NCBI RefSeq assembly: GCF_000379925.1
Contig: NZ_KB904250.1
Location: forward strand, 20,800-84,799
Source: Porphyromonas levii DSM 23370
Lineage (GTDB): Bacteria > Bacteroidota > Bacteroidia > Bacteroidales > Porphyromonadaceae
Length of the DNA stretch: 64,000 bases
Direction: 5' to 3'
Shown: positions 1 to 7,927 of the stretch, piece by piece
How the letters are laid out: the number at the start of each line of letters is the position of its first letter
Position numbering within the stretch: position 1 is the first letter of the stretch
Translations under genes and position numbers: made by a program
The notes under the pieces: generated by a model
The model's database searches: none
The model's input: only the letters and a program-made list of their open reading frames with translations
What the model was told of the DNA's origin: nothing

Positions 1-295
1 ATTGCTCCAAACCACGCACCCTGAGGTAATCCTCATAATCGATGAGCAACTCCTCCAAACTCGCCTTAGCTACATTGGTGAGCTTAATCTCGGTCTCCCG
101 AGAAGTAGTAGCCGCCTCGCTCCCCTCCGCTATATTCTGCTTACCTGAGCGTGCAGCCTGCACCATCTGATCCACCGTACGATCGCCCCACCCTAGGAAA
201 CGCTTCGTAAAGTGAAACGTGATATCATACACCACCACAGACACCCTGTAAGCCTTGAGCTTACGATAACCCCCTCTATTTGAAAAAAGTCTCCT
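1..295 (-). CDS. Four-helix-bundle suffix-domain protein, partial, no standard start codon
   Basis: The minus-strand frame reads GGYRKLKAYRVS, then GDRTVDQMVQAARSGKQNI, AEGSEAATTSRETE and SLEELLIDYEDYLR. This is the signature of the Bacteroidota four-helix-bundle suffix domain, related to proteins encoded in 23S rRNA intervening sequences; its function is unknown. The C-terminus runs off the left edge. The frame is closed by TAA at 298-296 and contains no ATG, GTG or TTG before the GTG at 244, which lies inside the conserved domain. A Shine-Dalgarno-like AGGAGA sits at 295-290. Either the start codon has mutated, a frameshift has cut off an upstream part, or a rare codon is used. The domain identity is firm; intactness is doubtful. 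Confidence 0.6.
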
Positions 296-390
296 TTATA
301 ATGAAGAAGTTACAAAACAAATGTAACTCTCCTTACGCGCCCGTTTTGGGAGAGTTACTCTACACTTTCTGAAAGAGGACAATCAAAAGA

Positions 391-435
391 ACCAAAAAGG
401 AGTGGCGCTACGGTTCTCTCCCGAAGCGCCACTCC
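391..435 (-). terminator. Intrinsic terminator of the fimbrial operon
   Basis: An 11-bp perfect stem, GGAGTGGCGCT (399-409) with AGCGCCACTCC (425-435), is followed on the minus strand by a T-rich tract (TTTTTGGTTCTTTT). It lies 29 nt beyond the fimE stop and closes the operon. Confidence 0.88.
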
Positions 436-463
436 CATCTCTAAGAATCTATTACGAAATCAA

Positions 464-2125
464 CTATCGGTACCTGTTTGTTATCTGTACATTCTTTTCC
501 TTAAAGTAACCCTCCACGCACTCCACCTTGATGGTCTCCGCAGAATTGCTCTTGTTGGACTTGAAGTTGTAGGTGAGTTGTCTGTTATCAGAAATGCTTG
601 TCACGATAACTTCATAGAAGGTCTTATCACCCTTTCGACCATAAGAGAACCCTTGGTTGCCTGATGGGTAGAAGTTCTCGGTATAGAATCTAAAGGTGAT
701 GGGCAAAAGCTCCTTCCTAAATTCCTCTGGAATCTTCAGGGTAAGGGTCAGAGGTGTATCCTGAGTTTTATTGATAGTTGTATACTCTGGTGTAACTGTC
801 AAGTCAAACTGTGGTCTCACCTGTATACGAACTAAGCGCTTCAGCTCAGGGTTATCCTTGACCCCAATGATCAACTCTGACGTCAGACTACCACCGTTAG
901 CTGGTTTCTCTTTAAGAGGCACCTTAATATCCCCATTATCGTTAGTAGGTTCTCCGCTAATTGAACCACTTTCTGAATTTGTCCACTTAAAAGTGAGCTT
1001 AGAATTATCAGTCGTATATGTATTATTATTAGGATAGAAATCTACATGGAAAGTCAATTCACGCTTGCCATCCACGACTGCGAAGAAAGTCTTGTCCCCT
1101 TTTACAACTAGCGTACCTGCACCATCGGAGAAGGTAGGGAAGCTTTGGATTTCCTCTGAGAGTGCCAAGTTATTAGCCGCTAGACCCTTTAATGCTTCTT
1201 CACGAGATTTGTACCCCTTAGCACGTACATCATTGATCGTAACCTTATAAAAGTGGTTGCGGAGGATATCATACCTTACCTTATCGGTATTCACAAAGTC
1301 AATCTTGTAATAGCACTCCTCAGGAGATAGCATTCCTTCACCTTTGTACGTGCCTTTGACAATTAGGCACGAAATCTCTTTTGCATCGGCATTCTTGCGC
1401 TCGTAACCGTAGTGATACTGGCCTGCATCAGCTTTAAGCCATTGACCATCTTTATCGTAATTTATTAGAGAAGCTCCCGCAGGCTCGGTAACCGCTCCCT
1501 CTGTAAATTCCTTCTTATCTGGGTCAAAGGGTGCGATAGAGCCCTTGTCGTAGGTGCGGTAGAGAGCGTAGGTGACGTCAGTCAGCTTGCTGGTAGCTTC
1601 ACCAGTAATCACTAACCTAAATTTCGCCATGTTACGTAGTACTTCTATAGTGCCTAGGTCAGAATATTTTTTAATTTCTTGATCATACTTCTTACGTCCC
1701 CACATGGTCATTACATTACCATCTGAGGTGCCATCGATAGAGAAGAGCACATCGGATTCGTTTTTACCGATAAGACTGGTGACATCGTCGCCGAGAGACT
1801 TATTGGCTACGAAGTGGATGATACAGCCATCAGGGGCTGGTGTCATCTTAGCCTCGTAGGTATAGGTCTTATTGTCAGTGGACTTGATGTTCTCAGCTTT
1901 GGCACGCTCGAGGAAGTGACCATCCTTATCGAAGACCCATAGTTCGAGTGTTTCGATCTTATTCTCATCGATACCTACAGCACGTGAGGTGGTGAAGTTG
2001 GGAACATCCACGCCAAAGCGGATAGTGACCTTCTCAGAGTCCTTAGGGGATAGAGCGGTATCGCGCATCGTACATGCTCCGAGCAGTAGTGCCGTTAGCA
2101 TGAATAGTAAACTTATCTTCTTCAT
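464..2125 (-). CDS. fimE: Fimbrial accessory/tip subunit, FimE-like lipoprotein
   Basis: A 553-residue fimbrillin-superfamily lipoprotein and the last gene of the fimbrial operon. The lipobox is LLGAC with Cys18. An arginine at residue 48 (NFTTSR then AVGID) sits where P. gingivalis fimbrillins are cut by Arg-gingipain before donor-strand polymerisation. A fimbrillin N-terminal fold follows (LELWVFDKDGHFLE, HFVANKSL), then the RNHFYKVTIND strand typical of Mfa/Fim subunits near residue 290 and a beta-rich C-terminal half. In P. gingivalis FimC, FimD and FimE are minor subunits assembled on the FimA shaft and needed for adhesion. The length and last position fit FimE, but the symbol rests on order and size rather than alignment. 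It is 28 nt downstream of fimD with a shared terminator. Confidence 0.75.
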   Translation of the reverse strand: MKKISLLFMLTALLLGACTMRDTALSPKDSEKVTIRFGVDVPNFTTSRAVGIDENKIETLELWVFDKDGHFLERAKAENIKSTDNKTYTYEAKMTPAPDGCIIHFVANKSLGDDVTSLIGKNESDVLFSIDGTSDGNVMTMWGRKKYDQEIKKYSDLGTIEVLRNMAKFRLVITGEATSKLTDVTYALYRTYDKGSIAPFDPDKKEFTEGAVTEPAGASLINYDKDGQWLKADAGQYHYGYERKNADAKEISCLIVKGTYKGEGMLSPEECYYKIDFVNTDKVRYDILRNHFYKVTINDVRAKGYKSREEALKGLAANNLALSEEIQSFPTFSDGAGTLVVKGDKTFFAVVDGKRELTFHVDFYPNNNTYTTDNSKLTFKWTNSESGSISGEPTNDNGDIKVPLKEKPANGGSLTSELIIGVKDNPELKRLVRIQVRPQFDLTVTPEYTTINKTQDTPLTLTLKIPEEFRKELLPITFRFYTENFYPSGNQGFSYGRKGDKTFYEVIVTSISDNRQLTYNFKSNKSNSAETIKVECVEGYFKEKNVQITNRYR

Positions 2126-2153
2126 AATCTTTACTTCTCTTATTCCGTCCTAC

Positions 2154-4118
2154 TTACTTAGTCACTGTATTATCCTTCACATCACGCACACAACGTACGT
2201 ATGCCCATTCCCATTGACTTCCTATTAACCACACTTTAGTTGTAGGTTTATCCATCTTTGTTGCTCCATTCTTATCATAAGCATCCCAGTAGTAATTACC
2301 GGTCATGATCTCGTTAACAACTCCACGGCTATCATGCTGTAACTTGTCAATTAGTTTTATTTCAGCCTCTGTAGGTAAGCGCCAATCGTCAAGCTCCTTG
2401 CCATCTCTTTTTTCCCAGTAATCTTTGCAATGCCTTTGTGCACTATTATAACTATGGATATTTGTTGCGCCAAGTTGAGAAGCTAATTCAAAGCATGGAG
2501 AAACCATATTGGCAGTTTCTGCTTCATTTTTAGTATCCCCGTAATCCAATGGAGGGAAACCTAGGATCATATCTACACCTAAAATATTATCTCCAGGTAC
2601 CAGAATATTAATGCGATATATAGCTCTATTCTTAAGGTGAGATTCACCAGAGAAACTACCATCCCAATTATAAGAAGGCTTAGGTCTGAGTTTAGATGCC
2701 GTACCTGTGGTGTTGGTGATAAAGAGGCTTGGATATTGCTTTACAACGACATGCTCCGTCATTCCCTCTTTATTCTTAACATTGAACTTGATGGTCTTAG
2801 GAACAAAGTTAACTGGTAGAACAGAATTAACAATTATCTTATTGATGTCTGTGTCTACAGTCACCTTTGGGTACTGAGGATTTTCTTTATAAGAATAGCC
2901 TGTCCCTTTTTTTTTGTTAATAGGTTCGTTATGTTCATGCCCCGCAGCATCAGTATACTCGAAAGATGCCTGTAAATTTTCTATGGTGATATCAGAGGAG
3001 GACTTGTAAGGGATATCGTAGGTGTCGACGTTGTTCATGGTGACGTGTTTCTCGGCAACTAGTAGGTACTTAGTAGCTGGCAAGTCGAACGCATCATCAT
3101 GAGTTGTCCAATCTTTGATAACGAGTTTGCCTGTAATCTTTTGTGGCTCCTCTACGGTGAGACCGCCAAGGATCTCTATCTTTACCTTTACGTCGTAGAG
3201 GTAGTTGGACTTTAGCTCTTGCCCCTTTGCCTCTACTGGCACCTTGTAGTAGTACGCCTTAGCCTCTGTATTTGTAGAGTCGTTCTTCTTCAACTTAATC
3301 ATCAGGGTAAGGGTGGGGCGCTCCTTAGCATCCTTCTCCCACTTAGTGTAGTAGGAGTAGAAGTGTGCCGACTTGGTGTTCAGTTCGTTTACATTTATAT
3401 AATCTGATGCAAATAGAGCTGATCCAGGTACGTTCTCAGCCTTATCCATGTACCCTTGGTTACGGGCATTGCTTAGGTAAGCTTGTGCTTCACCTTCTTG
3501 GGTATAGCCGTCTACGTTTACAGTGAGGAGCGAAAGGCGTACCTTCGCAGCCACACGCTTAAGCTCTACTGTCCCCAGTTGCTTCCCGTCTGTAGTAGAC
3601 ATATTGATGGTCTTAGTGACCGAGCCCACCATCACAAACTTAGCAGGCTTTTCTGTATTACTTACCTTAATAGACTCACTTACAACGATTGCCTTCAGTG
3701 CGTCTTCTGTAGCAGGCTTATCGCCAGTAAAGGTGTGATTCGCTACAACATAGATCTTAAACTCTGTCTTACCATCTATCCCAGCCATCTGCTCTTTAGG
3801 TACAGGAATGAGATAGTTCTTGTTGATATCCTGAGTCAGACCCTTCTTTGACTGAGCCCATAAGAACTTACCCTCCTTATAGAATAGGACGGTGAAATCC
3901 TCTATCTTATTCTCGTTATAGGGGTCTTGCCCTGCTTCTGTCTTATCAGCGCGGAGGGCTGCTCTACTCTCGGCAATATCCTGAACGTTGATCCTTAGTG
4001 CTAGGGTGTTGTCGCCTAGCTCGGGACAATCCACTCCATTCTCTTTGACACATCCCTGCCCCAAGAGCATTAGTGCGACTAGGGTAAGAATGGAACTCAA
4101 TGTATATATCTTCTTCAT
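2154..4118 (-). CDS. fimD: Fimbrial tip subunit with C-terminal lectin-like domain, FimD-like
   Basis: A 654-residue lipoprotein (lipobox LGQGC, Cys23) with a candidate Arg maturation site (ESR then AALR, residues 49-56). Residues about 37-330 form a fimbrillin-type domain (DFTVLFYKEGKFLW, VELKRVAAKVRLS, YYYKVPVEAKG). Residues about 340-480 are an Ig-like beta region. The last 150 residues differ in character: AQRHCKDYWE, DDWRLPTEAEIKLID, YYWDAYD and YVRCVRD are typical of DUF1566/C-type-lectin-like modules at the tips of Bacteroidota surface fibres. P. gingivalis FimD is of similar size and in the same operon position. This is probably the adhesive tip or near-tip subunit; the ligand cannot be predicted. 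Confidence 0.75.
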   Translation of the reverse strand: MKKIYTLSSILTLVALMLLGQGCVKENGVDCPELGDNTLALRINVQDIAESRAALRADKTEAGQDPYNENKIEDFTVLFYKEGKFLWAQSKKGLTQDINKNYLIPVPKEQMAGIDGKTEFKIYVVANHTFTGDKPATEDALKAIVVSESIKVSNTEKPAKFVMVGSVTKTINMSTTDGKQLGTVELKRVAAKVRLSLLTVNVDGYTQEGEAQAYLSNARNQGYMDKAENVPGSALFASDYINVNELNTKSAHFYSYYTKWEKDAKERPTLTLMIKLKKNDSTNTEAKAYYYKVPVEAKGQELKSNYLYDVKVKIEILGGLTVEEPQKITGKLVIKDWTTHDDAFDLPATKYLLVAEKHVTMNNVDTYDIPYKSSSDITIENLQASFEYTDAAGHEHNEPINKKKGTGYSYKENPQYPKVTVDTDINKIIVNSVLPVNFVPKTIKFNVKNKEGMTEHVVVKQYPSLFITNTTGTASKLRPKPSYNWDGSFSGESHLKNRAIYRINILVPGDNILGVDMILGFPPLDYGDTKNEAETANMVSPCFELASQLGATNIHSYNSAQRHCKDYWEKRDGKELDDWRLPTEAEIKLIDKLQHDSRGVVNEIMTGNYYWDAYDKNGATKMDKPTTKVWLIGSQWEWAYVRCVRDVKDNTVTK

Positions 4119-4139
4119 AATGTTTTCCTCTCTAGCTCG

Positions 4140-5486
4140 TTAAGCATGTGGTTTCTGAGAAATCTTTATACGAGTCTTGCGATCTGATACTCCAGCACCA
4201 GAAAGGACTATTTCCTTACCATCTACAGTGAAGAATAGTTCTGTGGTACGTGTCTTAGTGGTATCAGGATCCTTGAGTGGTGTCACCACAACAGTATACT
4301 CAGTTTCATCGACCTTACCTTCAGCAACGATTGTATCGCCTTGCTTTATCTCCACCTTGAACTCTAGACCATTCGTTACTGTAGCCCTCCAAGTCTTACC
4401 TTCAGAAGCCTTAATCTTCACCTTGAAGGTAAGTGGCTTATATTTCGTAATTACGTTGTCAGTATTGACAATATTGGCATCAATGGACGTTGCCTTTGGT
4501 TCTAGGAAGTTCTTCTCTAGCTCTTCTACGTTCCAAGGGAGTACCTTGGTGCTGAGGAGGAGGGCAGAGAACTCACCTAGCTTGGTGATGGTACCCTGTA
4601 GCTTGTAGTGGTGGTTGCGCTCTAGGCAGTAGTGCTTTGTCGCCTCAGTTGCCTTGTCATCATTGATATAGGCGTGGTAAGTGGTCTCGATACCATTGTA
4701 AAGCGCGGTAACGGTTAGGCGTGGTGCTCTACTGGTAGAGTCCTGAGCACTACCTAGGTTCTCGTACACGTACAGTGTATTATCAGCGATATATGGAGTG
4801 AACTCTGTAGCTTTATTAGTGAGCTTCACTTCCTCCTTCTTGGTATAAGTCCAAGAGTCGCTAAGTGCCCAACCGTCCTTAGGGAAGAGGGTGCTATGCT
4901 TAGGCAGGCGGTCGATAGAAGCACTGAGGATCTCCACCTCTGCCTCCTCGTCGGTAGCCTGCTTCAGGTCGAGGGTAATCTTCGCTACCACGCGAGTTAG
5001 TGTTACTGTAGCCTCGGTTTTGCCTTCAGCTTTAAGCTCGATATTCTTAGTATCACCCACCATGGTAAGTGGTGTAGTAAGCTTATCTTCTTTCTCTGGC
5101 AGCATTATCTTCATAAGGTCGGATACGAAGACCACTTTCTCAAGCTGGTCCGTCAGTTCGCTTGGCTCGTTTGCCACCACGTAGATATCCTTAGTGCCTA
5201 CATGAGCTTCCATGGTGAAAGGGTTCTTGAAATCCTCTGTATCTGCTTTGAATAGCTTCTGTGCATCGATATTATTACCCTTTTGGTTAAAGACGAAGAT
5301 ACGAACCGTCTTTAACTCCTCCTCCACTTTGTCAGCGAAGAGTGCACCAGCACGCATGGATACAGATGGAAGGGTGAGCTGTAGTTCAGCTACCTCTCCA
5401 TTAGGAGACTCCCCTCTATCCTTGCTACAGCTGAGCAGTACGCCCATCAGTAGCATTGTATATATTATACTCTTATATAGTTTCAT
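4140..5486 (-). CDS. fimC: Fimbrial accessory subunit, FimC-like lipoprotein
   Basis: The start at 5486 gives a clean lipoprotein signal (MKLYKSIIYTMLLMGVLLSC, Cys20) and 448 residues. A longer frame reaching 5564 would overlap fimB and bury the signal. An arginine at residue 45 (SVSMR then AGALF) is the predicted protease maturation site. A fimbrillin domain follows (RIFVFNQKGNNID, IYVVANEPSEL, VTLTRVVAKITLDL, ERNHHYKLQGTI). This order, downstream of fimB with a 34-nt gap, matches P. gingivalis fimC. FimC is an accessory fimbrial subunit needed to incorporate the other tip proteins. The beta-rich C-terminal 120 residues have no motif I can name. Confidence 0.75.
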   Translation of the reverse strand: MKLYKSIIYTMLLMGVLLSCSKDRGESPNGEVAELQLTLPSVSMRAGALFADKVEEELKTVRIFVFNQKGNNIDAQKLFKADTEDFKNPFTMEAHVGTKDIYVVANEPSELTDQLEKVVFVSDLMKIMLPEKEDKLTTPLTMVGDTKNIELKAEGKTEATVTLTRVVAKITLDLKQATDEEAEVEILSASIDRLPKHSTLFPKDGWALSDSWTYTKKEEVKLTNKATEFTPYIADNTLYVYENLGSAQDSTSRAPRLTVTALYNGIETTYHAYINDDKATEATKHYCLERNHHYKLQGTITKLGEFSALLLSTKVLPWNVEELEKNFLEPKATSIDANIVNTDNVITKYKPLTFKVKIKASEGKTWRATVTNGLEFKVEIKQGDTIVAEGKVDETEYTVVVTPLKDPDTTKTRTTELFFTVDGKEIVLSGAGVSDRKTRIKISQKPHA

Positions 5487-5520
5487 AGTCTTTCTATATC
5501 TATTGGAACCTCTACCACAA

Positions 5521-6471
5521 TTAGTACTGTACGAACTGGTGAACGATGTTCCAAGGTGTGACAACGACTGTGATGCTTACCTCGGCACTTCTGAAGTCGA
5601 TCAGCAAGTTGAGCATCTTCCCTACCACTGGCAAGATAGGTTTGCCTGTAGAGTCCTTAGTGAAGGAAAGAGCCTTATGATCATTGACCCAGAAATCCAA
5701 ACTGAATAACTTGCCGTCTAGAGAAGGATATACTCTAAATGGCGCTATACGATAATCCCCCATGTTATTCATCGTACCCGTTGGACGATAGATCACCAAT
5801 TCACCACCCAGCTGATCCACCAAGGTATAAGTCTCTGGTGAAGTGCCGAAGAGTATCTTGGCTGCCTTTAGGTCTTTAGGGTCGAATGCTTTCTTAGGAT
5901 ATCCATTACGCTTGAGCCAGCCCTCGTAGCCAATCACCGTGATATTGACAGAGGCGGTGCGCCTATAGATATCGATGACGCCGTCCTCATCCTTGAGGAC
6001 ACTACCATACTTGATGGTGCGTACTAGTTTGCCTGAGAATAGGTCTTCAGGCGAATTTACGAGCTGCTCGGCAGCCCTTGTCCGATTAAGTGCTACTACG
6101 AGGTCGTCCATCTTCTTCACGCCCTCTAGGTTAGCTTTGTCTTGGTCCGATAGGTTACCCCAAGCCACGAAAGTGACATCCTTAAGGTTGAGACCTACCT
6201 TCTTGAAGTGTATTGGTGTACGAGCTTTTACCTGATCAGCACCCATCATCACGCGATCTATCAGATACCCCTTTTCATCGAATATGAATACGACAACGCT
6301 CTGTACATCACCATCCGCAGTGATATCGTTATTCTCCGAATCCAGAGCTCTTACCGTGATATCGAATGGAAGTGGACAGTCTGATAAATCTTCCTTGATG
6401 CAGCTCGTAGATATTAAAGCCGTCAATGTGACCATTGCGACTATTTTAATCCATTTAAATGCATTATTCAT
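5521..6471 (-). CDS. fimB: Fimbrial anchor subunit FimB (Mfa2/FimB family)
   Basis: A 316-residue lipoprotein with lipobox STSC (Cys24). The N-terminal CIKEDLSDCP motif is typical of FimB/Mfa2 anchors (CxxxxLxxC-P). The fold continues with VVVFIFDEKGYLIDR, TFVAWGNLSD, RRTASVNITVIG and NLLIDFR. In P. gingivalis FimB caps and anchors the FimA shaft in the outer membrane and limits fibre length; a fimB defect gives long, shed fimbriae. Unlike its neighbours it shows no obvious Arg cleavage site 25-30 residues after the lipid-modified Cys, as expected for a subunit that stays anchored. It follows fimA after a 164-nt gap holding a terminator. Confidence 0.85.
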   Translation of the reverse strand: MNNAFKWIKIVAMVTLTALISTSCIKEDLSDCPLPFDITVRALDSENNDITADGDVQSVVVFIFDEKGYLIDRVMMGADQVKARTPIHFKKVGLNLKDVTFVAWGNLSDQDKANLEGVKKMDDLVVALNRTRAAEQLVNSPEDLFSGKLVRTIKYGSVLKDEDGVIDIYRRTASVNITVIGYEGWLKRNGYPKKAFDPKDLKAAKILFGTSPETYTLVDQLGGELVIYRPTGTMNNMGDYRIAPFRVYPSLDGKLFSLDFWVNDHKALSFTKDSTGKPILPVVGKMLNLLIDFRSAEVSITVVVTPWNIVHQFVQY

Positions 6472-6525
6472 AATTCCTCTTTTCTAAAGTGTTAGTACCT
6501 AATAGAGGCAAAATATACTTAAGGG

Positions 6526-6588
6526 AAAAAATGGCTTGCGAGAGGGCTCCTATCCCTCAGTAGGCACGGGAGCACCTCCCTCTAGCCA
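6526..6588 (-). terminator. Terminator between fimA and fimB
   Basis: On the minus strand TGGCTAGAGGG (6588-6578) pairs with CCCTCTCGCAAGCCA (6546-6532) around a loop that can itself fold, then comes a T6 run (6531-6526). It lies directly after the fimA stop and before fimB, so most transcripts probably stop after the shaft gene and a minority read through into fimBCDE. This would give many shaft subunits and few anchor or tip subunits. Confidence 0.75.
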
Positions 6589-6635
6589 ATCAATTAATAA
6601 TTACCTAAGGTGCGATGCACCCCTATTCTCGTGGA

Positions 6636-7820
6636 TTACCACTGAACATTCTGAGTAACAAGTACCCAAGGTGCCACAGTGATTGTAACATCCAAAGTTG
6701 CAGGCTCGTTGGTTGGATCCTCAGGCTGATTTGTACCAGGACCAGTGATATTCATAGAGATTTGATACTTGTGGTTGCGCTCAATCACATTTCTCTTCTG
6801 ATCTTTACCAGCACCTTCATACTTGTAATTAGCCTTCTCGAAGTTTACAAGCACTGGATAGTAGGTGTAACCGTTCTCGTCGCAGTAACCTGCAGCTTGA
6901 GCTGTCTTCAAAGCTTCTCCCTCTATTATCTTATCTGTTGACTGATCAATAAGAGGTGTCTTGATTGTAAGAATAGTTGGGTGCTTCTCATCGTTGTTCT
7001 CGAGGATATAAAAACCTGCAGCAGCGTAGTTGCTACCATCAAAATCTATTGATAATGACTTTTCTTCAGTATAAGTAAAACCAGCTTCTGGTGTATACTT
7101 ATCTTCTGTAACGCCGAAGTGTTGCTCACCGTAAACAAACTTAGTACCATGTGCAAGAGGGTTTCCAAAGATCTTAGATTCTTGTTTCACGATTAGTCCA
7201 ATGAGCTTCGTGTCTTTAGCAAGATCAATAGCATACTTAGCTGCAAAAGCATCGTTAAACTTGACATCCACCTTTGTGAGTTCCATGCCAGCATGTACGT
7301 GAGTAATCTCAAGAGCCTCTTCAGAGAGGACATTACCATCGCCAGTCTTACCATAATGGTTTTTACCCGCCTTGATATTGACAGAAGTAATATCAGACGT
7401 CATCATGTGAAGCTTGTTCTCTGGATTCTGCTGAGCCTCATTGAGGGTCAACACCTTGTTCTGTAGCTCGGTAAGGCTTAGTCCTTCAAGCTTCTCAGTA
7501 CCAAAGTTTGCTACAACTACGAGTTTGCGAGGACCTGCTGTACACAGAATCTCAGTAATCTCTGTTGCACCTTCTCCAGCTGCCTTGTATGCCTCCTGAA
7601 CATCACCGTTGTAGACCATCGCAGCAAGGGTGTAGATCTTCTTATCTGCATCACCTGCTCCTTGCTCATAAGCGTTAGCACGCATTGCAGCGCCCTGAAC
7701 CCTTACGCTTACAGTTGCCTTTGCACCGTCTGCTGATGGTGCGTTGTTCTCCTTGTTACACCCTACGAGTGCAACCATTGCAAGGCTCATAAGCCCTGCC
7801 ATGAATAAACTCTTCTTCAT
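6636..7820 (-). CDS. fimA: Major fimbrial shaft subunit FimA (fimbrillin)
   Basis: A 394-residue fimbrillin lipoprotein precursor: signal MKKSLFMAGLMSLAMVALVG, lipid Cys21, and Arg47 (AAMR then ANAYEQ) at the position where P. gingivalis FimA is cut by Arg-gingipain. Features shared with FimA, as recalled, are LAAMVYNGDVQEA, the C-AGPRKLVVVAN strand, GFYILENN, TYYPVLVNFE, RNHKYQISMNITGPGTN and the terminal WVLVTQNVQW, which includes the donor strand. Subunits cross to the outer surface as lipoproteins and polymerise by strand exchange after proteolysis. The gene has a 107-nt upstream gap with a small CGGGT/CCCGG hairpin and a terminator after it. FimA is the variable antigenic subunit in P. 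gingivalis. Confidence 0.93.
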   Translation of the reverse strand: MKKSLFMAGLMSLAMVALVGCNKENNAPSADGAKATVSVRVQGAAMRANAYEQGAGDADKKIYTLAAMVYNGDVQEAYKAAGEGATEITEILCTAGPRKLVVVANFGTEKLEGLSLTELQNKVLTLNEAQQNPENKLHMMTSDITSVNIKAGKNHYGKTGDGNVLSEEALEITHVHAGMELTKVDVKFNDAFAAKYAIDLAKDTKLIGLIVKQESKIFGNPLAHGTKFVYGEQHFGVTEDKYTPEAGFTYTEEKSLSIDFDGSNYAAAGFYILENNDEKHPTILTIKTPLIDQSTDKIIEGEALKTAQAAGYCDENGYTYYPVLVNFEKANYKYEGAGKDQKRNVIERNHKYQISMNITGPGTNQPEDPTNEPATLDVTITVAPWVLVTQNVQW

Positions 7821-7927
7821 ACGCTTTTTTGTTTTGATAAATAGTTGAAAATAGTTGTCTTGTTCCGGGCGACCCGATTAGCTCAAGCCTACCCAGATAT
7901 TTATTATTTACTACTTTTTTCTCTCCT

